Assembly: GCF_037975245.1 (NCBI RefSeq)
Contig: NC_092564.1
Span: 27,574,984 to 27,638,983 of the forward strand
Direction: 5' to 3'
Origin: Apostichopus japonicus
Taxonomy: Eukaryota > Echinodermata > Holothuroidea > Aspidochirotida > Stichopodidae
DNA length: 64,000 nucleotides
Positions 34,672 through 46,200 of the stretch are shown here, one piece after another (position 1 is the first letter of the stretch; every line of letters starts with the position of its first letter). The position numbers and the translations under genes are program-made. The notes beneath the pieces were generated by a model. That model was not told the DNA's origin. It saw only the letters and a list, made by a program, of their open reading frames with translations, and ran no database searches.

Positions 34672-35212
34672 ATGTCAACTTCACTCAAGTTAAAAGTGCA
34701 TGAAAGAGAAAAATTTTTTTTGCATTTTGTCACCAAAGTTGCACATCTTTTTGGATGCTATTTTGCCTCACAGGTGCCATCTCCTGCGATCTGGGGGGTG
34801 CTGAAATCTCAAATTTTCTCTGTACGCTCCGCGCCAACCAAGGTGGCGCTCCGCTCAGATAGTAACCTCCGGCCCCCCCACAAGAAAGAACAGCCCCCCA
34901 TGGCCCCCCCACTCAAAAAATCCTAGCTACGCCACTGCCCCCACCCGACAAACAAGCCTTCCCCCTTCGACCCCCTTCCCTACTTGGAAATTAGATGTTG
35001 CAACAGGGGTCAGATTTTCTTAGAAGTCCAAGGATCGTTCTTCATAACGGATGTCGCAACCTACGCAACTGAACCAGCGCGATTTTTTGGATTTAATGAA
35101 GAACTGTTAAATCCAAAGGTTAACTTTGACGGTCACGATTAGGGGTCATAAAATAGGCAGACATCCGGGAGTTGTCCACAATTGGCATAAAGCCTGCCAA
35201 ACATGCTTTACC

Positions 35213-35998
35213 TACGGAAGCGTAGAAGGGACATTGCATTGACGAGTTACCAACTTGACAAAACGACAATTATCTGCAAATTGACGAGTTGACGAGATGG
35301 TAACGTGACAAAATTCAGAAAATTGTCGTTTTGACGAGATATCGGATCTCGTCAATGCATCAATTTTCTACAAATTGACGAGTTGCACATTTACTACCAT
35401 CTCGACAAGATGACAAAATTCAGAAAATTGTCGTTTTGACGAGATATCGGATCTCGTCAATGCATCAATTTTCTGCAAATTCAATAGTTGCACACTTACT
35501 ACCATCTCGACAAGATGACAAAATTCAGAAAATTGACGTTTTGACGAGATAACGGATCTCGTCAATGCATCAATTTTCTACAAATTGACGAGTTGCACAC
35601 TTACTACCATCTCGACAAGATGACAAAATTCAGAAAATTGACGTTTTGACGAGATAACGGATCTCGTCAATGCATCAATTTTCTGCAAATTGACGAGTTG
35701 CACACTTACTACCATCTCGACAAGTTGACAAAATTCAGAAAATTGACGTTTTGACGAGTTAACGGATCTCGTCAAAACGACAATTTTCTGAATTTTGTCA
35801 ACTTGTCGAGATGGTAGTAAGTGTGCAACTCGTCAATTTGCAGAAAATTGATGCATTGACGAGATCCGATATCTCGTCAAAACGACAATTTTCTGAATTT
35901 TGTCACGTTACCATCTCGTCAACTCGTCAATTTGCAGATAATTGTCGTTTTGTCAAGTTGGTAACTCGTCAATGCAATGTCCCTTCTACGCTTCCGTA
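35213..35998. mobile_element. Foldback element with long inverted arms and internal 105-bp tandem repeats (786 bp)
   Basis: Ends TACGGAAGCGTAGAAGG and its exact inverse, flanked by a 6-bp direct duplication TTTACC (35207-35212 and 35999-36004). The outer arms (about 35213-35470 and 35770-35998) are almost perfect inverted repeats. The centre holds four or more tandem units of 105 bp. Each is built from TGACGAG/CTCGTCA, CAAAATTCAGAAAATTG and ATGCATCAATTTTCT. Because 105 is divisible by three, long repetitive open frames appear on the minus strand; they are not genes. I do not assign it to a named superfamily. Confidence 0.88.
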
Positions 35999-37211
35999 TT
36001 TACCACTACACTCATCAGATCATACCCAGAATTCCATACGTAGCAATCCTGTTTATGCATTTGGTGTGTTTTTGTGTATGTAACTCACTGTTGTGTTGTA
36101 TACTCGAACTTCCAAGCATAGTGCAGTGCATGCAGTACATTCAATGTATACATATAGTAAACAATTACAGTACTTCGTTGATTCAGCTACGTTGGTACCG
36201 GTAGAGTGAAAGTCATTCGTCTTCATGAAAGTCAGCAAAGTTTTGGTTAAAACTATCAAAACTTTTCGTGCATCAATCAAGTCCAAACAGAAAAGGACCT
36301 TCGATGGATACTCTTCCGTAATTTTGTCGAATTTAGTGTCTGCAAATTACTCATCCCGAGCTCATTAGAAATAGGCACTAGGCCTATCTAATTTACGGTT
36401 TTGTTCAAGCCTAAGGTTATTCCCTATCGTGGATGTAAGATGCTTATATATGCATGATAACGTTCAACGCTTAGCGCTAGTATTACTTCGTTGTTTCTGT
36501 TTATACACTACAGACGAAATCCTGGGATACGAAGGGCATTTAAATGGAAAGACATGAATAAATTTCAAACTGTTGGGATACATGTATGGATAAACTATAT
36601 TGTGGTCGTAAAACTTGCATTAACCCAAACTACAGTAAGCGTAGATGTTTGTCAAAATCATATGAGCCTAAGTTAGCCTGCCGATCAATGTCTGTTGTTT
36701 CGTCTGACTAACTTACTAAGTAAGGCTAATGCATATTATCAATCGGTAGTCCTGAATCTCAAATGGCTTAGACGTGTGTTTATGATACCCTCTGGCCTTG
36801 GAAAGGCATATTTGCCTGTAGACTATATTGTGTTGCAATTAGTTGGACATATTTGTAGCCTATACAAACGCCATTGAAATTGAAACTTGAGACCAATCAG
36901 AAGTACAACAAATACTGGCAATACAGTAGGCGAAAGAGCCTAGCCTGTATCTCCTATGCCTCACAAGAGAATTTTTGAATGGTTTAAGAAAAACAAAACC
37001 TTGTTGAAAGAGTTAAATATACAACATTGGTTGAAGTTGCCACATAAGGTATGACCAAAGAAAAGAACTGGGCCAGTTTGAAATGAATGAACAGCTTGTT
37101 GAAACCACCAGTTCTGAAGTGTTTATGTGACAGCAAGGCTGGTGTGGGATTGCACTTTTGTCTTTTTGCTGGCTTAGGTTGAAATTTGATGAGGTGCTTT
37201 TGATTCATCAC

Positions 37212-37272
37212 AATGATTTCATTGCAAAGAAAGTCAAGTTTGATGGTGATGGAAGTTGCAGTTATGGCCACA
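37212..37272 (+). CDS. ACVR2: ACVR2 exon 1 (start and first half of signal peptide)
   Basis: ATG at 37212 and donor GTAAGT at 37273; an in-frame TGA lies just upstream. It encodes [20 protein letters not shown] in phase 1. The hydrophobic stretch continues across the intron as VLVVARGVS, so the signal peptide is split by the intron. In human ACVR2A exon 1 also encodes the signal peptide. Met11 or Met13 could serve as the start. Confidence 0.75.
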
Positions 37273-40200
37273 GGTAAGTTGACTTTCGTAAGTTTCATGT
37301 TACATTTTTATAGGCCTTGGTAGGTTTTTACATTAGGCTAATAGTTTACTTGTTTTGTTTGCTTGTTATGGCAAGATCCATGCAATTCTAGTTGGATATG
37401 TCCATACGTTAACTTCAGCTCGAGAACTTTTACTTGTGCAACATGCATGTTTACATTTGTTTCCAAAAATTTTGTACCATGCAAGTCAGTGGGAGTCTCA
37501 TGGCCTAGGCCTTTGCGGCTTGCTTCATTCTATTGGTTCCAGGAGTTTCGTTGAAAAGTGCACAATCCCTCCTACAATGTGCCAAGAAACATCTTAGCTT
37601 TAGTCGAGGTGGACATTTAATACTCACATAGTCTTACATAGCATGACACCTTGACATATGCTATACAAAAAGTTGTGGAAATCCTTCAAGCAAGTTCCTT
37701 CAAATCCAGAAATCAGTCATTTACCCTTTTACCGCTGTAAATATATAAAAAACATTGAAATTAAAAAATTGTGTTGACTAGAATGAAGATGCATTACAAT
37801 TGCAATTTTATATTAAACAGACTGTCACATGTATGACTGTACAGATCAAAATGTTAAGCCTTCAGTCAAAATTTCTCTCATGAAAGTTGTGTGATTTCTT
37901 TTATCCACAAAATGTCAACCATAAGAATAAGGGTATCTTGCTTTTCAAAATTAAATGCATGGAAACATCTCTGATACAAGTGCAGCATCATGAGTTAATA
38001 ACATTTATCTATAGTACTGTCCATTTACATGAGTCTGTCTCCCATCACCACTGCTTTAGATTGAATACTATCGGCTTCTGTGAAAGTCACAATCATGATT
38101 GACATGTTAATTCAACTTTGTGTCAGAATTTCTAGTAACTTTGTTTTGAAGGTGAAAATATGTTAATGGAGACTCCAAATTTCCTGTAGATCAGAATGGT
38201 TTGCAATATTTTTCAACCCAGTTTGAGGTATACAGTATGTGATCATACAAAGTTTGTAAGTTACTGTTGATGTTGTAAAATTTACTGCACCCCTTGTAAA
38301 ACATTGTATTACAATACGTATTGTGGTAGAAGGCCCGAAGGCCAACAGAGACCATGTGTGATGAATTGTTAAACTGATTCTGTATAATGCTTTCCATTTT
38401 CAGTGTTAGTGGTTGCTAGAGGTGTCAGTGTGAAACTTACTGGAAGACAAGGCTTCACTAATTGTTTTCAGTATGATAAAGTCAATGACAATTGCACTGG
38501 AGTAGACTGTAGAAACCGGACAGTGACCTGTGAGAATCCTTCCAGAGGAAGTGATGAGATGCCTGGATGTTATGCGGTATGGAAAAATTCAAGTGAAAAT
38601 GGCTTTGAAATTCAGAATCTGGGCTGCTGGTTCACTACCAGCCACTGTCTTGTCGGAACGCAGTGCATCAGTGGCAGCAAGTTGGCTGAAGAAAGTTTCT
38701 TTTGCTGTTGCATGGGTGATCTATGCAATGGAGATGTTTTATACCAGCCAGTGGAAGAAAACTTACCAGAGGTGACAACATCCGGTAAGTAACTGGACCT
38801 TATTTGTAACTTTTGTCGGGGAATCTTGATGATACTTGGACATTGTTTCCTATTGTACTATCCCTACTACTGTATTGTGTGACCGCCTCGCTCATTTTGC
38901 AAGCCTTAGCTTTCTTTGATTTGCTCACTTAACATTTATCATTAAAAATCCAACTTTGTTGGTGTTGTTATTGACGTTCTGTCATATTGGAACCATTTGG
39001 ATCGATTTAAGCTACTTCTGGATGAAGTTTGCAAGTTGCATATGGTTGAATCAAGTCACCCCCATATTAAATTCACAAATGACAAGAACCCTGTGTAATG
39101 TAAAGGTCAAAAGTCATTCGAGTTTGACAGGTTAAAGTTTAACAACATGGCAAACAGTGTAACTCCAAAACTGAAAGGGTTTCATGAAGTTAATGCTTTG
39201 TATGTGGATCCACCTTAACGAGTATTAGAACCCTTTTGGTTTCTGTTAAGGTCAAAGGTCATTTGATGTCAGCAGAGGTCAAATTGTGTAAACATAACTC
39301 AGCATTGTTACGAACGCAGGATTTTGCATCCGAGAAACTATGTCTTAGCCTAGGATGCAAAATTCTCATATTGTGTACGGCGGAGGCGAATTTTTTCTTG
39401 GAGTAAAAAACCACAAGTACACACACACTCACAACTAGGCTGATACAAAAATTGTAGTGAGAAAGGGATCGGAACTGACCAGGGCCGGGCACACTTGCCT
39501 GAAGTGGTTGGGGAAAGAAAAACTTTGTTCAACTTTGAATAAAACTGAATAAAATTGCCATTGCTAATGGTAACCTACAACAGGGGTTCATAAAAGTTGT
39601 GAGCAAGTGCTAGCCCTTGTAGGGCGTGAACTTGTGTCGTTGTGTCGTCTATAAGTACTATTTTCTACAATATTTATTGACCTCACTAAAATATTCTTGC
39701 ATTTTCTCTCTAGGCACTGTTTTACTTTATATTGATTTCCGACAGTATATGCATAGCCTATAACCTTGTGACAGATAATATGTAAGGGAGTGGTATACGA
39801 ACACAGTAGTATGCATTGCATGATGTGTAGGCCAGGATAGGCTGTATGTAACTAGTTTACGGCAAAATTTCCCACTTTATACAGTAGTCATTTGGTTTGT
39901 TGTATATTAGTTACAGGTTTCATCATGCAATTTTTCTTCCGTGCATATTATAGACTTGCCACTATAGGTTTCCATTGCACACAAGCCAATGTGTTGGCAG
40001 GGGTCATTATCGCTTACTGTAGTATTGTGTGTCCTGTACAGGTATTTTAAAGTGCATGTTTTCATGGAGGACTGCAGGGACGCAAGTTTTTCTGAGCGGA
40101 CGCAAACAATCTTTAAGACATTGCGTCAACTTTTAAAATCCCAGTAACAATACTGATTACTAAAGAACAGAGATTGGATGAACATCATACTTGGTACCTT

Positions 40201-43200
40201 GGTCCACCTTCTTGAATATAGCAACCCTACTGGTTTCTGTGAGGAAGTTCAGATATATAGAGGTCAAGGTCTTAAAACTTGTATACACAGTCAAGTGCAA
40301 ATTATGTAAAGCTTGAAATAAACTGCTTGCTCAATTTGTGGTCCCATCCTGTTGAGTACATAAACATCTATTGTTTCTTAACTTTCTTTGGAGGTCGACT
40401 GTCATTTAAAATTAGGCAGACCTACGTATATCAAAATCTCCAACCATAAACTTACATGAACTTCCAACTACTGTACAGTAGGCATGTACTGTTGTTCCAC
40501 GTTATTGTGTACAAGAATCCTACTGTATTGTTTTCTTTGAAAATGCAAAGTTGTGTGAAATGTGGCAAGAAATGATCGACCCATCTGATATGATATGAGG
40601 GGAAGCCCTGTACGATCCCTACTGTAGGAGTAGATCCTTCAGGGAAAAACAGAAACTGCGATAGTTGATGAGGTGAGCAATGTTCTGTTTTTTATACTTT
40701 TTTAAGCAGGGGGTAACAGTTGCCCAGCAGACTTCCTGTTGATCCCACTGGTATAAATATACTGAGATCATTTGTGGGCCATATGTACTAACTACTGTAG
40801 GAGTAAAGAGATATAAGGAGGAGAGAGATGGGGTGAGGTGTTGAGGAAAAGAGAAGTAGAAGTAGGTGGGGGAAAGGACCAGGGGGGGAAGGACCAGGGG
40901 GGACTTGATGGTGATGGTTTGTGAGCGTTATATCTAAGAAAGATATAGAGAGATGTATGGGGTTGAAAGTGGACTTTCTTGACCTCGAAGAGTAGTTCCA
41001 AGGAGATCTTTGATTACTGGGTCGTTACGGAGATTATTTATTAGCCCATGGATTTGACTTTCTGGTTTTATGCAACTTTATTGCACATCTCTGCTATGCA
41101 GGACACAAATATGTTGTTACAGTAAAGATATTACAACAAGATCTATATCAACAGTCCAAAAGAGAGACATGCGTTGGATGGGGTGATGTGTTTGTTTACT
41201 GAGCTACAGTAAGAATAAGACAGTAACAGCATTTACTGTACAGTCAGATCAAATGGCATACCAAAGGTTACTGAGTTTTGTATTTATATTCTATCTAGTG
41301 TGAGAAGTACTGTATGCAACAGTATTGCAGCTGTACTGAAAGTGGTTCCCGACTGCAATAACTATAGCAGTACACTCACAAATTGACAAAGTGAATGTGA
41401 AGCATTCTTGAGTGTTGTGTATTTAGTGGGTGTCTCTCACATTTGTCAATTTTTAATCAAAATCATTTTGTTTTTCACCTCAGATTAACCTCTATCTGAC
41501 GTTGCTAATTTTGAAAGAGTTTCGAATTGTCCAGCGAAACTTGAAAGCTTTTTACCCAGAATTGAACCCTTTTCCACATCTTTCCACAAACAATAGTGTC
41601 AATTTCTGTCTTTCTAGTATTGTACAGTATCTTTCTGTCTGTCTATAGCATCTATCTTGTGCTCTGCTGTTGTACTTGGTTGTTAACTTGTTATGAACGT
41701 TGATTTTAAAAGTTGTTGCCTATGTCAGGGGCTTCATTAATGTAACACAAAAGTTAAAGGGAGGGCTCTTTCGGTTCACAGGAAGACCAAACACACAGTA
41801 AATTTCTTCTTCTAGGAATTAACATATAGTCTATGGAAATGTTATCAATGGTGAGAGTACAAAATATACATGTTTTTACAAGGTTTACATGTCAAATGTA
41901 ATATTAAGTCAGAATTGACTAAAAACCTTGAAATAGTTTTCAATCAGATCTTTCAGATTTTTGACCAATTTTGGAAACAGTCATCAGCTGATTGTGGGGT
42001 TTTAGAAGAAAGTGATATGAGATCAATGGTCATGCTGTGAAGACCTACAGTATTAGTTGCCAAAAGGAAGAAATATCAAACCTGCAGATCTCTCCTTGTG
42101 AGGCTTGCAGGCCTTGGTATGGTTTGTGAGGCGGCACAATTAACTGAACAGACAGATACAGTATGTTAGAGGTCATCCTGAGTGTATTGTGTGTACAGTG
42201 GTGGCTATCTGAGGCAGTTCTTTTATTCGATCTGACAGACATGGTGCCACCACAGTTGTTGGAAAATTTTTATCTTGCTGGTTATTAGACAATTGTGATC
42301 TTGGCACATGTTTGACATAATGTGAGAGTAAGAAATGAGGCCAAGGGTCATTTCCATTCAAAGATGAACCAAACCCCAAAATGTGTTCAAATGTTACTTT
42401 TACTGTTACAATGAAGAAATTGTTAACAAACATCTGTAGATTCCAAGGGGACAGTGTTTCGAAGAGGAAAAGATATTTGAAGAGTGAGATAATTTCTGTT
42501 AATGAAACCCTGCTACTGTACCACAAAGAAATAGTCTTTGTCCATGGTTAATGACGTATATAAATTGGGTACTGCAGTACTAAAAATCTGGTAGAAATAT
42601 ATTGAGCAACATAAATTGCACTTAAATGAGCAGTGTTGTATCATTAGGTCCTTTGATCAAGCTTTTGTATACAATTGTTTCCAACATCCATTAGTGTGCT
42701 GAGTCACACACACACACTCACACACACACACACACACAAGGATGCTGACAAAAATGAAAAGAGAAAAGAACTAAGAAGATTGGTCTAGAGTGCCATCGTT
42801 ATCAAGTTGAACCTGAAATTTAATTCATATCTGTCAAAGGTGTGATACTGTAAGATACTTACCATATGACGTGTAATAGTGCAATATTGCTCTATTCAGG
42901 CAGGAATCTCAATTAGTTGGCACCAAAGTGTTTTGGGAGCCTTTGACACTAATTAGTATGTTGAAAGGTACAACATTATGTTCGACCTAGCTCTCGTAAC
43001 TTGAGGGTAGTCATTGAACTGTCGAAAGGAAGTTGTAGAACACTATTCTAACTTGTTACTAGTTTACGATGCACTTTCCAGTTTTCGTTATAGGGCAGTA
43101 TACAGTAGTTACGTCCACAGCTGTTTCATTACTTAGGTAGGTAAGGCTCAGGTTGAATGAAGTCTGATACAAGGTAAGTTTCCGGTACAATACAAAGCAG

Positions 43201-46200
43201 GTGAGTATTTTGTGGAGTGTTTTAACTCACACACAATAACTTCAGCCAAGATGAATTCCTGTGGGATGTAATAAAGAGCCAGTATTTGTATTTGTCGTAC
43301 ACTATATGCACATACACTGTGCCATTAGCTTGCTGTTCTTGCTGAAGTGCTTTTTTTCTTGGGACTTCAGTCTAAACAGACCCAGTTTTAGGGGTTTGTT
43401 ATGGATGTGTACAGTAGAATAGACGACACATCATTTATCAATACTTCATCTTACCTGTTTCTGGATATGTCCTTTGATAGATCTACAAGGATAGCCTAAG
43501 AACTGGTATCATTCTTGCTCCCCCCCCCCTGTGTCCCTTATAGACCTCTTGAAGGTTACCCCCTTGTCCTTCCTAATTTGGAGGCCCGACACTCATGATT
43601 TTGAGCATTTTCGACTCTTTGAATAATTGCTTGACACAAAGTGCAGATTTTGCAATATGGTAAATGTCATTACACTAACATTCTGCACTCTTGCTAGAAC
43701 CATAAACACTTGTTACTGCAATTGGATCTCAGGTGTAAAATACTATTACTTCAAAAGTGTTGCAGTCAGTGCAGTGACTTTAAATTTTTACTTAAAAAAC
43801 ACAATCTAAAGCACAAGTGTTATATTCTTAGCGTACAACTGCCCATACAAACTATCAGAAACGATACTCGTATGTGAACGATGCTGTACTTTGACGATAC
43901 TTCTACTTGCACTGTTTCCCACACTTTCTTTTCAAAGCAGCATCATCACTTGTCTAAACCTACTGCACTGTGCCACACTTTGGTAGCAGATCTGTACATG
44001 TATAGTTTCCTGGCCTACAGTAGCCCTTGTTCACATGCAGTACAAACTGTGTACAGTGCATCAGAATCAGGACTGAAATGTTGATGTTTCACACTTAACT
44101 CAATTTATAATCCAACCAATAGCACAGCTTGTATCTCAGAAGAAAGACTTTAATTTAGAGCATTGTAATAAAACCTTCAGCTGTATAAAGTGTTGTTGAA
44201 ATTTGAATATGGATATGTGGCACACAACAAATCTTTCAAATGTACAGTTGTGCTGTGCATACATGTTTCACACTTTAAATTTGTATTGTGCTACAGTATT
44301 TACTATGCGAAAGTGTACTTCAGTACATGGCATTACTGCACACAATGAATCGCCACAGGCAAAAGGGATGTACTGTACAGTATGTCAGATTGTTGATGGC
44401 ACCTCTCTGTGTGTGTGTGTATGTATGTGTGTATGTATGGGTGTAAATGCATGTACCACTACACAGTATAATAAGGTGACCTTGTCTTGTAGGTGTAAAG
44501 TGATAAACCAAAAAGTGCATGATGGATCAATTTTGTACTTGGTACATACTGTAGATGTCCCTTGGTGACAGAGTACAGTATATTAATCTTTACTCCCATT
44601 GGGCCATTGTAGAAAATAAATTAAAAAACCAATAGTACTAGTGTTTACTGTATGCAATACAACACCACTCATACTACTACTGTTAGCAATGTCTATGTAT
44701 GTATTGTTGTTCACTTTCTGCATTGACACAGAACTATTCAAAACCTGATGAATATTTCACTCATGTTTGACACACATATAACATATGATGTCACAACATT
44801 GGAATAATGCTACCAACAACTGTATAAAGAGCTGTTGCTGCATGAGTTGTTTGGTAACTGCTGACTCATTGGAAGAATTCACGATTCAAAGAACTTCTTG
44901 ATGTGTGCGGTTAAGGTTAGAAGGAAATAAACAGGTTAAGGTTAGGTTTACAGTATAAGTGAAATTTCTTACTGTACTTTGTGTGTCTTTATTAAAAGCC
45001 TTCATGCTCGTTATTACATATCCATCAAAGGTAAATATTTCAAGGATCATAACTTTAAGTTGGATATATACATCACAGAGTTGCAGTCTGACCTGCAACA
45101 AGTAGTCCAGTATACTGTAGTCTCTGGTAGAGGTCAAATGTCAGATGAGGTCAACCTCAGTCAAGACCTGAAAACCTTGTACACATACGTGTATTGTATC
45201 CCAAAAAAAAGTCAATATGCGATGTCTTCAAAGCTCTGATGTTGCATAGTTGGACAAGAACTAACTGTACTTTACCTGTATGAATAAAGTTTGCATTTTC
45301 ATGGATCATTGCTTTGACAAATAACTACATGTGCAACAAATCAGCAGTTAGCCAATAAACTGCATTGTTTTAGTGGTTCCAATCCTTCTTAACTAATTGC
45401 TAAATTTAAATCAGTGCCACCAGTGTACAGTAGCTGCATTAAGAAATTCAACTTTTTTAATATGGCGAGTAACCATTGGGAGGAGCCTTATTCTGGTTGA
45501 AATCATAGTGCAAATTGTACTGCACTGTTTGTATTCAGTGTGATAGCATACTGAGCTGATCTGAGTATGTAAAATCCATACTATAGCTCATAAGTCACAT
45601 GAAGCTACATTTAGTGTGAGATCTTATAGCTCTTAATATTTCCACCCTTGTAGCAGTTTAACACCTGTTACAGATGTTGGCTGTTTGTGTGATTACAAGA
45701 GTAGCCACATCACCTAACATCAAATAGTATACATATATGTATTACATATTACTGTACAAAGTTTGCAAATTCATACTTAATTCTTATCTCTTTTTTTTAT
45801 GTATCCATTTTCATTACTCCACAGTTCCAGAGATAGAAGAGGCAGTGGATCCCCTCTTCAACACTATTATTATTTCACTGGTACCTATCTCCATATTCAC
45901 CATTTTCTTAATTCTGATGTATTGGCTGTGCCGACGTTACCGTTATACCTCGCTGGTGTCCATTCAGACCTCGGAGCCGAGCCTCCTCACGACACCACTG
46001 ACTCCCACTGCCAACGATTTCCAACCCTTACAGCTGATTGAAATTAAAGCCCGGGGACGTTTCGGAGCTGTTTGGAAAGCCCAGTGGCGCAACCAGTGCG
46101 TCGCTTGCAAGGTTTTCCCATTGCAGGACAGACAATCCTGGATCTCAGAGCACGAGATATACAATTTGCCCAACATGCAACATGAGAATGTGTTGCAATT

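Larger units (their letters stand above)
32506..34937. mobile_element. Outer hAT-like element of a triple nest (2432 bp including inserts)
   Basis: Termini CAGTGGCGTAGCTAC at 32506-32520 and TAGCTACGCCACTG ending at 34937. The 8-bp target duplication CCCCCACC is perfect (32498-32505 and 34938-34945). Without the nested insert it is about 0.9 kb. The left end is G/C-homopolymer rich; the right end carries the shared module (about 34775-34862). No transposase frame. Confidence 0.85.
38785..45824 (+). other. ACVR2: ACVR2 intron 2 (7 kb)
   Basis: Separates the ectodomain from the membrane segment. It holds copies of the dispersed AGGTCA-type repeat (39030-39300, 40170-40560, 45060-45190), a purine-rich patch at 40795-40905, a (CA)n tract near 42707-42738 and a (GT)n tract near 44407-44440. 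Many TACTGTA/TACAGTA words occur between 41200 and 45500. No internal exon is supported. Confidence 0.7.

Noticed and set aside
35368-35775. CRISPR-like regular array and repetitive 65-codon frames
   Set aside because: Animal nuclear context; units are contiguous 105-bp tandem repeats with no variable spacers, inside an inverted-repeat element.
38530-38775. 81-codon frame inside ACVR2 exon 2
   Set aside because: Shadow of the true ectodomain frame.
44203-44568. 121-codon frame in ACVR2 intron 2
   Set aside because: Crosses a (GT)n tract, has no splice-consistent partners and matches no family I recognise.
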